This document shows, in pieces, positions 47,363 through 59,802 of a stretch of 64,000 nucleotides of DNA. Source of the DNA: Lutraria lutraria (Eukaryota > Mollusca > Bivalvia > Venerida > Mactridae). The notes under the pieces were generated by a model. The model had not been told where the DNA came from. It saw only the letters and a list, made by a program, of their open reading frames with translations, and searched no databases. Within the stretch, counting starts at the first letter, position 1. The number at the start of each line of letters is the position of its first letter. The position numbers were made by a program, and so were the translations under genes. The DNA is taken from positions 10,335,093-10,399,092 of the forward strand of contig OZ026843.1 of the NCBI GenBank assembly GCA_964023205.1, given 5' to 3'.

Positions 47363-47435
47363 TCTGGCTTGGTTATAATCACTAAAATAACGTAAAATGA
47401 TTTTACGTTATTTTAGTGATTATAACCAAGTCAGA
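47363..47435. repeat. Near-perfect 73-bp palindrome
   Basis: CTTGGTTATAATCACTAAAA continues ATAACGTAAAAT and is mirrored exactly around a single central G (47399), giving 31 perfect base pairs (47368-47430). Five further bases on each side pair with one mismatch (TCTGG / TCAGA). No other copy is present in the window and no flanking duplication is obvious. Confidence 0.95.
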
Positions 47436-47607
47436 TACCTTAAGTAGGACAAACTTTATAGGATTGAAGGCACATACAAAGGTATCAACCATCTACCAAG
47501 GTATCAACTAGAGTGTATTATAAGAGTGGCCATAAAGTGTAGGATTTCTAATCTTGATACTAAATAGCAAACTTCTTAGAAGAAAATACCATAGGTTGAC
47601 TTAATGT

Positions 47608-47838
47608 GTGATTTTATCTGGTATTCTCTTGTGTATGAAGGGATTGCCCTTTATTGGGAAATCCTGCATTTTTCTAGGGAAAAATGGAACAATTTGGAGA
47701 AAGCTGCGTCACATTGAAGAAAACGTGAGTAAGATAATTGTAATAAAAGTCTTTCAAACGGAAGGCATCGAGTCAAAGGAGAATCTTCTATTGTTCGGAG
47801 TGCATCCTGCAATGACTGTGGTATCAGGAGAGAAATAA
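47608..47838 (+). other. 76-codon frame with a splice-like core
   Basis: The frame runs MILSGILLCMKGLPFIGKSC onward with no recognised domain. Inside it TGCATTTTTCTAG (acceptor-like, ending at 47679) and AAC/GTGAGTAAG (a near-consensus donor at about 47725) bracket about 47 bp, which would be a small exon. No neighbouring exons were found, so this is only a candidate. Confidence 0.12.
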
Positions 47839-47839
47839 T

Positions 47840-48450
47840 CCATGAAATAAAACCTGTCTAAAATGAGAAATCTTCCAAATAAAACTTGCTATCTGGCATT
47901 TTTGTTCTTGTATTTGATAATGTGACAAACTGCTTAAGATGGTGAAGAAAAGCCTTAGGAAAATATCCTAATCGTAATTGTAACGCCCCAGAAAACATAA
48001 TCCCAGGAGCATTAAAGTGGTTAGCGCCATTTTCGGAACATGTCAGATCATTTTGACTGCAAAATCAAGTGTAATATCGCAGACTGGTGCCATGCTGATA
48101 CAGTCAGTGTTTCCTTAATGAATTTGTTTAAAGATTGTTCCAGATAATTTTCAACACTAAAATCCTGTTTCAATATTGCCTGAGTTCAAATCCATATAGT
48201 ATTGTTATCAAAATATGCTTTGCTTGCCTTTTTGATTGAATATAATTTTCCTCTATCATGGCATATTAGTTCTTTTTTGTCTCATTTTGAGCTAGCAGAT
48301 CCTTGCTATGTTATCATGTTGTGTTTAATGTGATGGTACTGTACAACTATGTCAGTGTTAGAAATGTTGGGGAGTCATCCATAAGAATTAGCTGGAAATA
48401 TCATAGTTTTGCTGATTACCATTTTTCATTTAGACTACGCTGGACTTGTT
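47840..48450. other. AT-rich sequence, no gene seen
   Basis: No feature recognised. Confidence 0.5.
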
Positions 48451-48454
48451 TCCT

Positions 48455-48600
48455 GCTGGTCCTGGTTCAAATCCCGGTCGCGGCTGATCATACCCTTCCA
48501 TTAGAATTTAACACTGGAATCTCTATTTTCCTTCATGAGGAGAAGTCGCCGCTGGGTTTGTACTGGATAAAAATACAGGGTTTGTACTGAAATGTGTGTT
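48455..48600 (+). mobile_element. Decayed tRNA-derived SINE
   Basis: B box GGTTCAAATCC (48464-48474) followed by CGGTCGCGGCTGATCATACC and CTTCC parallels the SINE at 6869 (CGGTCGCAGCAGGTTATACC). The A box is not recognisable. GGGTTTGTACTG is duplicated near its end. Confidence 0.6.
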
Positions 48601-51600
48601 TTACTGAAATATCCTTGAAAAACAGCATTGAACTCACTGAAATGTTTTTTTTCATTTCTAAGGACAAAGTCTCTACAGCAACACATTGATTGTTTTTGAT
48701 TCAAAAAGATTTTTAGGTCTGGCCATGCCTCTGCATTCAGGTACATGAACTCTTGGTATCATAAAATAATGTTATAGAACTTCCATTATATCTGATGATC
48801 AACTACCATATGTAGGAGCATTTCTTACAACAGATTTGCCACCAATGGCACAAATGTATTAAGAGAAAATACTGTCTTTTCTCAAACTGATTTGCACAAT
48901 TCTTTGGAAGTAATTTCAACAGTTCTGATTGTAAAATTTCATTAAACTCCCCTCAGACAGCACCCCACACATCAAACAAAATTTGGCCTGGCTTGAATTT
49001 TATGAAACGACCGAAAAATCTGTTTCACCAGTTCTCGTTAGAAACCATAGATAAAAGATTGTCAAATCTCTTGGTACATTGAGACATTTAGTTAGACTGT
49101 GCTAATCTTAAGTTTTTGCAACTTGTTCTACAAATTGTACACTTCTGTTAACTCTCTATATACATGTACCTAACGTGAAAAATTGTTATTATTTTGTTAC
49201 TTACCGTAACTTGTCCCAAACATCAGGTGAGTCACTTGAGTCTCATTGGCATGACTTCTTTATGGCATTTCTGACTGTCCTAAATACAGAAATCAGACAT
49301 TTTGTAAACGATATCCATGTAAGGAAATAGTTTTCTTCTTTTTGTTACTGTTTTTGTCGTCTGTCTATTCTTGTCTTCATGATGTTATTTCAGAAAATGT
49401 CCAACTTTGCAATTTATCCTTGTTCTGTGATGAACTCCTATCATTGTCTTATTTTTGGCTTTGTTTATTCTTGGAATAGAATACAAATTTCTCATCTCTA
49501 AATAGCCCCTAATTATAGGAATAAAGCTGAGAATCTATATCAAGCCTTTACAGGCAATATCCGGCTACGAGAACGTAAAAATAATCCCCATCTAATGGAT
49601 GAAGCTATTATTTAATTTTGGAAGGTCTTCTGATTAGCATTTTCTACGAGCTCTTCATTTAGGAGGGACATTGAGACTAGGTCTCTTAGAAGAGTTCCAA
49701 TGATGGTTTCTCTGAACTGCAGTAAATGATGAGTTTAGGGAGTTTTCATACACATAGGGGCAGTGAACCCTAAAACACTCATGCTATGATGTGTGCGATA
49801 ATTGTGGAATTGCTGAACACTATTTGCTTCAAATGGTTTTTGGAGGAATTAATGTACTCCTTTTTATTGATATTGGACACTGATCTCATTTCTTAAGTGT
49901 GCGGCACAAGTGCATTGTGCATTACTTTCTTCTGATGTGTTGCTGCGAAAATGAAAATTGTCTGTGTGTGATTTTATCAGGATTCATAGTTTCTTAATGC
50001 TGTCTCTGAGGTGCTTCCATGTCTATAAAATCTGATTAGAAAATGATAATAGAATTAATATAATTAACACTATCATGAAATCACGTTAGCCTATGTTAGT
50101 TGATCGTCTTTTGTATGCCATGTTGTAGTTCATAATGTTCACACGCATTAAGTTGTGTCTAATAATTGACGGTGATGCTCCATTAGCACCATATCACAAT
50201 ATGGCCGCCAGCAAGAAATTCCCTACTCCCAGAGATGTCTTCTTACTGTATTATGACTCTGATCCTACAGTGATTGCTTATTAACAATCAAGGTCATGAA
50301 TTGCGCAGTGTTGAAATGGTCAGGCTGTTTGAAGAAGTTATCTTGCCATACAGACATCAAACAGGGTGCATCAGGCCAAGTTAGAGATTGATCCTGTAAT
50401 GTTTACACAACAAACAACACACTAAAATTGTCAATCTTGCTAGTTTAAAGTGTCTTTTAGAAATACCCCTTTCCTAGTCATGCCCAAAATTTAGCTTTTT
50501 CTCTTTTTGTGGTATCAGAGTAAATATGTATTACTTGTTCATAGGGCAGGCTTGGATAAGAAGCCACTGTATTATTTAGAATCTTTGTTGTGACAAAGTC
50601 AGGACACTACTGTGATAGTGTCATTTTTTCTTCTATTTTTGGTTAAAATGCAATGCTTTAAATTGACCTTGTACATTAGGATAATGTGTCATGGTGCATG
50701 GCTGGAGTCATTTATGTCACCAAGTATGTCCTTACAGAGTGTTATATCTTTATTGAGATGTTAGGTTCCATGTTACAAAGAATTGTCGCTTTGCATTGTT
50801 AAATGTTCATTTGCTGTGTCATGTGTCAACCTGGATGAGACAAAGGGCATGACATAGCCATATATGTATTGACAGTACAATACATGCACCAGTTCTAATA
50901 ATAAAGTACCGTACATTCTTAGCCAACTCCTGTTTTTAGCAATGAACATACACAAAATCACCAAAAGTAATAAATGAGAAGCCAAGGTCCCGATGCATGA
51001 TGAATTTTCTAATCTCTGTAAGCTCGGTACCATGAATAATTGGAGAAACCATGTAAAATTGTGATTTATTACTCTTAGTAATTAGAAATATGTGACAATA
51101 GCTAACTGAACTTGATGTCTCTATCACTCTTTATTTCCTTATGTCTAAAACAGACAGATGTATGGCATAAAAAATGAATATATGTCGCTGATTGACTTTT
51201 ATTGGTTTCATGCTGTTAAAATAATGTTGATTTGAAGTTATGTTTTGAACTCTTCTAATTTTATGGGTGACAACTTGGGAGTATTATTGAGCAATTAATT
51301 TCTATGTTGTGATCTACTGGAGTCCATACATGATTTATATAATTGAGCCATCAAGTCATGTGACAACCTACCTGATACACTGAACTGGTCACTTTAAACT
51401 AACAGATTATCGTTCTGTCCATAAAAGGCATTAATTATTTAAAGCTGGTCCCAATACCACCCGGTGAAAAATAACTGGTATACCGTGATGAAACTGCGTG
51501 CATGCTTTTTCCAAAAAATGAATTGTCTAATATTGCTGGGCCCCATTCACAGTATCACTATGCTAATCCCAGTATCCCCAGGCCATAATATCAGATATAT

Positions 51601-53196
51601 CACCTGTGTTGCCTCTTTAAATAAAGTCATTTTTATTATTATTATTGTATCAGTCTTAATGCGACTGAGCACTCATCCAGGACCAGCCAGAAGTCCAATA
51701 TGGGACAACGACAATGGGATATAAGTTTTACACATGGAATGTTTGCTTTTTACTTTTAATTGCCTTTCTTAATTAAATAAGTACTAATGTACTGCTTACA
51801 AAAAATTATTGTCAATATCCAAGTAAAAATTGCAACAAAAGGAATCAGTTGGTGATGTCCTCTGAAGATATTGGTTCAGACAAAACAACTGAGCTGGTCT
51901 ATCTACAATCTTTGATTAAATGCTTGGACTTTTCATGGAAGTATTAAATAACCTTCCTTTCAAGCTAATGTTCTTGCTTTCTTGCATTAACATATACACA
52001 TTTTTACATGTGCACAACAAAACACACAAAAAAACTTTTCCTGGTAGGAATCACATTCTAAACCTGACGTTATGTTTGATGCAATATTTGGAATACTGTA
52101 ATTTGAGGCAAACATTTTGCCAATTATTTGTGCTGTTTCAAATGTTAGCTTGTCATCATACTTTTTATTCTGTGTAGTTGCTGAACTAATGGAATAAAAA
52201 CTCTTTGACGTGAAGTCAGCATTGTCCTCACGGAGGCAGTATATTTTGAAGAGTAGCGTAATTCGCTGAAATGTGAAAAATGAAGCATATCTCTGCAAAG
52301 TGTCATGTTTCACTTTTATTAATGGTGTTAAAAATTGTATTTCTTTATTTAAGATTTAGGGGAAATTGAACTCCTCTTAATTAAACAGGTGACACATGAT
52401 GAATCTCCTAAATAATGAACGGAAAATAACATCAAGTCAGTTATCAAACCGTACAAAAATGTCCACGGGGATTGTGTAGTCATTAAAGAGGATTTTAACA
52501 GGGATGCTTTAATTAAGTAAGTGACAGTTCAGAATCTGGAATCAATCTGATGAACAGATAACAAGAAAACGGTGTGACAATAATTAAAAAAAAGGGGTTT
52601 AAACTGGTCCCTTGACTGTGTTGGAGAAAGGGGTCTCGAGGCTCTTGGAGAAGTTTCTCTTTAAGTTTAGATTGAATTTCTTGTTTGAAAATGTGCTTTG
52701 AAGTAATGAACTGTTTTTGTTTCCGATGGACTACACGGATACATTTAAAGTGATGGAAGAGTTGTTGACTAACAAAATGTGTTTTTTAGTGATTTAATGA
52801 ACTGTGAATGGAATATTTTCTTATTTTCATTTCATTTGAATAGATGAATACTTGATATTAGACTTGAGTATTTTATCCTTATTTTTAATGTGCTCAGCAT
52901 GGAATATTAATAGTTTGCTTTTACCGCATCACTGAGGATGACAATATGATGTCATATTAACACTTGGCATCACCCTCTGTTGACATTCTTTTTTACTATA
53001 TTACAAAGAAGAACTTCACAGATTTTTACTCATGATGCATAACAAATAAAATAAATTTTGCACAGGAAATGATGTTTTTATGGTGGGTTCTTTGATCTTT
53101 ATAATTTTGATAAGTTTTATAAGTAGGTTCATATAGTTTTATATAGTTATTTGTAATATTGATCAGAACAAGTACTCCAGGAATAGCAGTGTACAG
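48601..53196. other. AT-rich sequence, no gene seen
   Basis: About 4.6 kb. The only structured item is a tail-like sequence TTGCCTCTTTAAATAAAGTC followed by TTATTATTATTATT at 51608-51648, with a reverse counterpart at 57779-57810. Confidence 0.45.
51560..51650 (+). repeat. Possible retroelement 3' tail with (ATT)n
   Basis: GTTGCCTCTTTAAATAAAGT leads into ATTTTTATTATTATTATTG. The minus strand at 57779-57810 has ATTGCCTCTATAAATAAAAT followed by CTTTATTGTTG. The shared TGCCTCTxTAAATAAA end suggests 3' ends of one retroelement family, but no upstream domain is identifiable. Confidence 0.35.
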
Positions 53197-53377
53197 TACA
53201 GTCAAACCTGTGAACAAAGGCCACCATTGGGAAAGACAAAATGTGGTCTCTATTGACAGGTGGTCTTTATTCGGAGGTCATTTTGTTTTAAAGTAACAAT
53301 GAATGTTTCAAAAGATTGGCCTTTATTCACAGGGTGGCCTTTATTAAGAGGTGGTCACTAACACAGGTTTGACTGTA
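53197..53377 (+). mobile_element. Pogo/Tigger-like MITE (CAGTCAAACCTG family), complete copy
   Basis: Best-preserved copy, 181 bp: TACAGTCAAACCTGTGAACA at the left and AACACAGGTTTGACTGTA at the right, a 12-bp exact inverted repeat inside TA. GGTGGTCTTTATTCGGAGGT and GGTGGCCTTTATTAAGAGGT show the subterminal repeats. Confidence 0.9.
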
Positions 53378-53708
53378 TTTGTTTACTGTATTTCTTATTT
53401 TACACTCTTAAAACAAACTCATTGTTGCTTTGTTTGGTTTACATCTTGGACTCACACGTTTCTGAATTTTATTTCAATTTCCACCAACAACACTTGCTAT
53501 TGGCTAGGCCTAAAAAATCCACTGGCACAAAAATGCAAAATTTTTGGCTCTAATTAAATAAAGTTGAAAACAGAGAAAATGGAAATGTTTTAATTGGTAA
53601 AATGGTGGAAGACTGACCTTGTGAAGGAGAAGAACTAATAAAACAATAGTCTTCACTATTCTCAGATTTTCAAGGGAAAGATCGACTCAGGTCTTTGAGA
53701 GAAAACTT

Positions 53709-54160
53709 GTTGTTTAAATAAACATAGTGTTTCTGGTATGTGCACATGTATTTACATTGTTTCTGGTAATTGTTACATGTATTTACATTGTTTCTGGTGT
53801 GTAAACAGTTGTATTTACATTATTTCTGTACACATATATTTACATTATTTCTGTACACATATATTTACATTGTTTCTGTTATGCTGCAAATTTCATGTAG
53901 TTGTTTAAATAAACATAGTGTTTCTGCTATGTGCACATGTATTCACATTGTTTCTGGCGTGTAAACAGTTGTATTTACATTATTTCTGTACACATATATT
54001 TACATTATTTCTGTACACATATATTTACATTGTTTCTGTTATGCTGCAATGTCATGTATTTACATTGTTTCTATTGTGCTGCCATGTCATGTATTTACGT
54101 TGGTCCATTGTGCTCCAATGTCATGTATTTACATTGGTTCTGTTATGCAGCAATGTCATG
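53709..54160 (+). repeat. Minisatellite TATTTACATTGTTTCTG with a 191-bp duplication
   Basis: Short monomers of 25-31 bp built on GTATTTACATTGTTTCTG are arranged in a larger block starting GTTGTTTAAATAAACATAGT at 53709 and again at 53900. The second block lacks about 30 bp near its start. Open frames through it are rich in Phe, Tyr, His and Cys and are artefacts. Confidence 0.9.
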
Positions 54161-54744
54161 TACCACAATTTACATAGCTTCATAATTAAGAGCAGAATAC
54201 TGGACATGATGTTTTTATAGGTCTTGTACATGCAATGTTTATTAGATGAACATGGCTACATTTGGGTACTGATAAATAATTCTACAATTACCAATCCAGG
54301 AATGTACACCGAGTCTAGTGTTTGCCATTTAATGTCTTCAAGAATTTGATGCCATAATGTACCAGTCTCTTTGTTTTTCCTGTTTACTAGAATTAATCTG
54401 TCTGCGATCTTCTATATAGTCACCTAAGAGAAGGGATTATATTGTTCAGAATAATCAGTATTAAAGAAAAACACATTAAGAACGATACAAGTAAGCTACT
54501 TCTACTGTTACTGATGTCTGTATAATGCATTACGAGTAGACACGAAGGTTAATAGTATTGTACGGAATGTCTGTCCCTTACACTAGAGCATTAATTGAGG
54601 ATGAAGTGTTTTTCTTTCAGAACATGTTACCTCAAACCTTATAAAATCTCTTAACAAGAAACCGCTGCTAATGTTATATGAATGTAGGGCTATGTTTTAT
54701 TTGGACCCTTGTGATATGATGCTTATACCATTGAACAAAAATTA

Positions 54745-54858
54745 AGACAAATGATATTTGGTTGAAATTTGTAAAATATCAAATTCCATTAGGCAAATGA
54801 CATTTGGTTAAAATTTGTAAAATATCAAATTCCATTAGACAAATGATATTTGGTTGGT
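54745..54858 (+). repeat. 46-47-bp tandem repeat, 2.4 copies
   Basis: GACAAATGATATTTGGTTGA and AATTTGTAAAATATCAAATT recur at 54745, 54792 and 54838. To the right (54930-55070) inverted forms such as CAAATATCATTTTT occur, so a decayed inverted-repeat element is possible. Confidence 0.8.
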
Positions 54859-55411
54859 GTTGTTCTAGCCCCCCTTTACTAGATATCCAACAAAATTTAT
54901 ATCATTAAAAATGTCAAAGGAAAAGATATAAGGTTCCAAATATCAAACAAATATCATTTTTACAAAATTACTATCCTACTAATATTTGTCTGAGGAAAGG
55001 TCACATTATACAACATCCAAAAAATAACATTTGTCTATATAATTATGGAAAAGTGATATTTGAAAACTACCATCTTGGGAAAGAGTTTTTTTATAAATAA
55101 AATCAAACCTCAGCCTACACAAGGACAACAAAATAAGAGAAAAGATAAAAGCTACAAGCTCAGTTGGTCATGATTTAGAGCTTTATTTGATCTGCAATAT
55201 TTGAATTGTTTGTTATAGAGGAGTTTGTCTGGTGAAGTTTATTCACAGGTGACAGCTTGATCTATGAAAATTAGACAAAAATACTTATTTTCCTCCATAT
55301 ATGGAGTCAGTTACCAGCTCTTTACTGGAAGGATAAGTTAATACTGGTAAGAATATTGTCCAGGAAACAGAAGATTAAATGGTCGCTGTATAGAATTGAA
55401 AAATGATTGAA

Positions 55412-55591
55412 ATCAAAGTACTAGAAGTACCCATGGAAACTGAACATGGACTTTCACAGCAACATGGAACGGGTACTTAAGTTTAACATCTGCATGGCGG
55501 ATATAGAAAAATATAGTACTTTGGTCCGCATCAAAATTTAAGCGGTCCAAGCGAGTGTCAGTTATGGAAAGCTGAACTATTGATAATTTTC
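55412..55591 (+). mobile_element. MITE-like repeat, ATCAAAGTACTG family
   Basis: ATCAAAGTACTAGAAGTACC, then CATGGAAACTGAAC; the right part has ACTTTGGTCCGCATCAAAAT and TTATGGAAAGCTGAACTATT. The right end is altered compared with the copies at 27712 and 43149. Confidence 0.78.
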
Positions 55592-57300
55592 AAAAAAGTC
55601 TTAAACCCACTGAAAATGAAAAATTGAGATCAATGTACGGTACAAAATGTGCTATAACAGTTTTATTCGGCAAAGGTGTTGTCAATAATATAGCCTTGAT
55701 TGGCTCAAAATTGGTCCAGTGTCAAAATAGAGATGATGTAGATACATATCTGGTATATATACATATACTAGGATGATCAATGCTATCAGAAAAACAGAGT
55801 TTGTCTGGCACAAATATTTTCCAATTCACTGAATGTACAAGAGTTCCTGAAAGCATGTTTCTATGGGAGTATCTATGTCTTATAGAAGTACTATTTGCCA
55901 AATTGTCCAGAAATGTCTTTCATTTAACGATTTACTATTTAAATAACATCATAATAGCATTGTTTGCTGAATCAAATTAATGTATCAGAATCAAAGTACT
56001 GTAATGGAATGTAAACTACATTGTGCAGTAAATAGGTTGCCTTAAGTTTTACTTTAATTTACAAGTCCATTATTGTCTGTCAAATATACTCGTGAGGATA
56101 AGAAATAGCCCATCATATGAATGTGAATCTTTAGCCCACAATCATTGTTTAATGATAAAATGGATGCTGTCTGATAAAATAGATAGAAACAACCTCTCTA
56201 TAAAGGTCAGGTATGTACCAAAGCCATATTACTTCCTTCCCTCTGTCCCTTTGGTAGTCTAACTTTGTGTTCTGGTTTGACTGTATACTTGAAACCATGC
56301 ACTACAAGAATGAACTTCTCGGTCTGAGACCATACTGTATTTATCAGGATTTCTACTTGGTTTATTACGCAAACCATGAAGACATTCTTGCTCTGAAATG
56401 CACTGATTATCTCTGTCATCAGCATTTTGTGTCATGTCTTCAATAAACATTTTATGACTCAGCTTAGATGATCCAGTACTGTTATTGCTCAATTGCTACT
56501 CAGACAGGACTGTTTATGGCACGGTTAGCTCATTATCTTTCTTTTTTCTGCAAAAAAATCACATTTACTCTGTAACTATTGATTGGTCTGTAATTAATGT
56601 CATAAAACATATTTGGTTCATTATTGTAATGGTCTTAATGGTAGACCACATTTATCAAAGTCTCTCTCACCGGGGACAGAGAGAACATTGTATTGTTCTT
56701 GTGTAAGCTAGACGTTGCCATCTAATGGTCATCAATGCAATACTCATATTTCAGTCTTGTCACCAGCAGTTTTATGCTGAAGAGTAAATTGACAACACCA
56801 CAAAAGTTTCCAATAAAGCATGAAATTAGGTCACACTAAAAAATCTTAGTTTCCAAATGTAAGTTTTTAGCAGATGGTTTTGTATGTTGTTGTTTTAACT
56901 GACAATAGTACAATTAGTACATTACATAATGAGATATCTGCCCAATTGAAGGCAGATCAATTCAATTGAACATAGCAGTTTATATTGGACAGGGACTGTG
57001 AGTCAGTGTGGAGATTTGCTAGCAAAATAATGTTTTTAAGTGTGATCTTACAGAGGTTAAATATTTATATAATAAAGATAATGTATATAGTACAAAATTT
57101 GCAATTTATTCATTTTGACTTTGACTATGCATGCATGTCAGATTAAAATAACTCTCGGCAGTTATAATTAAGAGAGGTATTGTCACAGGAGAATTGAATT
57201 ACATGCATGGAGTTTTTAGACATCAGCAAAGGTCACTATCGCATCTCTTAATATGACACCAGTTCAGGCCATTTCAGGAGGAGAATTGTCTGAGGATATT
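55592..57300. other. AT-rich sequence, no gene seen
   Basis: Overlapping minus-strand open frames at 56207-56492 lack any recognisable domain. Confidence 0.5.
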
Positions 57301-57301
57301 T

Positions 57302-57377
57302 CGAGGGCTCAGCGCAACACTGTCGTAACTTGTTCTTATTTCAATATGAGTTACGACACTGTTGCGTTGAACCCTCG
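57302..57377 (+). mobile_element. 76-bp palindromic element, copy 5
   Basis: Intact copy, flanked by ATTT on the left and ATTT on the right, a perfect 4-bp candidate target duplication. Confidence 0.93.
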
Positions 57378-57379
57378 AT

Positions 57380-59800
57380 TTCTGGTAATGATACAATTAG
57401 AAACGTTCATCACAATCGAGCTAAAATAGATTGGTGAGCATCTAATTAATTTGTGGAAAACATTTTTTAAGTTTTGCCGTCTAGCTGCCTCTATAGTTTA
57501 GGACTATTTTTTAGCCAAGATCTATGTTATGTGTCACTGGGATGGATTGTTCCGCAGATGTTAGGAAAATTAAGGAGGTAAAATATAGTAATGCCTTTCA
57601 TGCACCATGCAACCATATTGTGACATCAGTACAATGATATTGTTCTTTAAACTCTTGTATTTCAACATTATTGTCCTAGAGAGGCTGTAAATCTTGACAG
57701 ATTTACCTAGGGTATTACACCCCTAAAACCTTACAATTCTGATGTATATGCTCAATGCTGCACAAAAATGTTAATATTACAACAATAAAGATTTTATTTA
57801 TAGAGGCAATGCAGTTAGGCATAGGCCCAATCTTCCCTGCGAGCCTATTAAAATGTAACATTTCATACATACAACAATATTTACAAGAATAATAATAAAA
57901 ACGAGACAAGAAATCATGAAACAAATACATAGAATGACTAAGAAAGATAACTAATTAAAAAATGATAATACAAAGGGTGTGAGTTCTTTTAAATTCGAGA
58001 AGTTTTCCAACATGAATTATATCTGTTTTTGAAGGTGCCTATAGATTTGGGGTATAGTTACTTTGGATTCTTCGTAAATCTCAAAACAAATAATTAGTCA
58101 GAACAAAAAAGGAAAAAAACCTTAAGGATTATAAACATTTCTACGTTCATTCTATTGAACAATGACTCATCAGATAATTATTGTAATCTTATTTGTGACA
58201 CTGTCTGTCTGTTTGTAAGGATCCTCTGCATGTTTGTGTTATCTCCAGGTCTCTGTCCAGTAATTTGGCAGTAAGTCAATGCTTGTTATTGATGAAACCA
58301 AGTCTGACCTTTGATTTCTTGTTATAAGTCAATAGTGTGTTCAGGGGAAGGTTGTAGATCTTTGATCCATGATATCTTGTCCTCATTTGATGCTCACTTA
58401 TCTGATTACTGATATTTTTTTTATGCTAATGTTCATGGAAGTTCTCTGGCCATTTGAAACTGATCACACCATTAGTGGGTATATCATACATTTGGATGTA
58501 TTTGTTGCTGAAGTGCTCTGTGACTGCAACAATTAGTAGCTCTTGTTGGGTTCCTGTCTCTTTTTTGAATCAAGAGCAAAAAGCAATTTTTCATTTAGTT
58601 GTTTTTTTAAAGACTTGCTTAAATATGAACTAAGATATTATATTGTGGAGATGTTTATGTAACATTAGAACATCGTTTGTGCATTAGATCCATATTTGGC
58701 ATAATTCTGTTTAAAAAATTAAACAAAAAAAAGATGATCTTTGCTGTATACTAACTTCTTCTGTATGGGTATTTGTAATTTGGGGTGTTGACACTATTTT
58801 CATGTCTGTTGAAGTGTTGTTTCCAAGAATTCTCTCAAATGCTGTAATTCTGCTTGTTTGTATTTGATTTCACCTCTACATTTTTGGTCTCACGCCCCTT
58901 AGGAGCTGTTCGGGGAGGCCATGTTTATTCAATGCGGCATTTCCTGCTCTACTTTTCAATTTGTAGCTAAATATGCATGAAGTTGAAACAAATGTGGCCA
59001 GTTTTGCTCTTGAAAATTTCCTAAACATGACAATTTCTGTCTGGATGACTTAAGGCAATTGTAACCATCTCCTTATTGCATTCTTAAGGGGTCATGGAAT
59101 TAATAGACTACAGCAATTATTCAAGAGAACACAATGATAATCACGGATAGAAATGGACAGTCATATTAGGGAGTCCAAGGGTCCTTAAAGACTTAAAAAT
59201 ATGTCTAGAAATTCATTATCTTGAAGATATGGACCTGTCATAGCTTAAATTACATGTCGGTTAACCGGATATGGCAAAAGAGAAGAAATTCTTCACAGCT
59301 GTTTGAAGATTCGATGAGTTTTCTGGCGTGAATTTAATGATAGTATTGAAAGTGTGGCATGAAATATCGTGACAAGGTCTGCAAAGATGTTATTGAGGAC
59401 TCTGGAAATTGACAGTTTTTGTTCTAATTCATATTTGCTGTTGTTTTGAAGTAATCTATTGGTAGTATTGATGCTAATATTGATTTTAAGGATACAGTAG
59501 AAATTCTTGAGTATCACTACAGTTAAAATGTTCCAAGTTACACAATATGACAACAGTTTTCATACTTAAAGCATGATATTAAAACAAAAACATTTACAGT
59601 GTTTGTTCCATTTTTGGCATTGTCATTATTTATGAGGTGCATAAAATCATGCAAAATGCTGAAAACATTCATGTCTGTATTGATTGATGTATGTATGTGA
59701 TTACTTAAAGGTTGGAAATGTTGGTCATTTTAGTTTGACAGTGCATGTACAATGATCCCTAGAACCTTCGAAAAGAATATGACTAATCAGAACAGTCGAT
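57380..59800. other. AT-rich sequence, no gene seen
   Basis: Holds the reverse retroelement-tail-like sequence at 57779-57810; otherwise nothing recognised. Confidence 0.5.
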
Positions 59801-59802
59801 AT

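Noticed and set aside
53770..54220. Phe/Tyr/Cys-rich open frames
   Set aside because: They are translations of the TATTTACATTGTTTCTG minisatellite.
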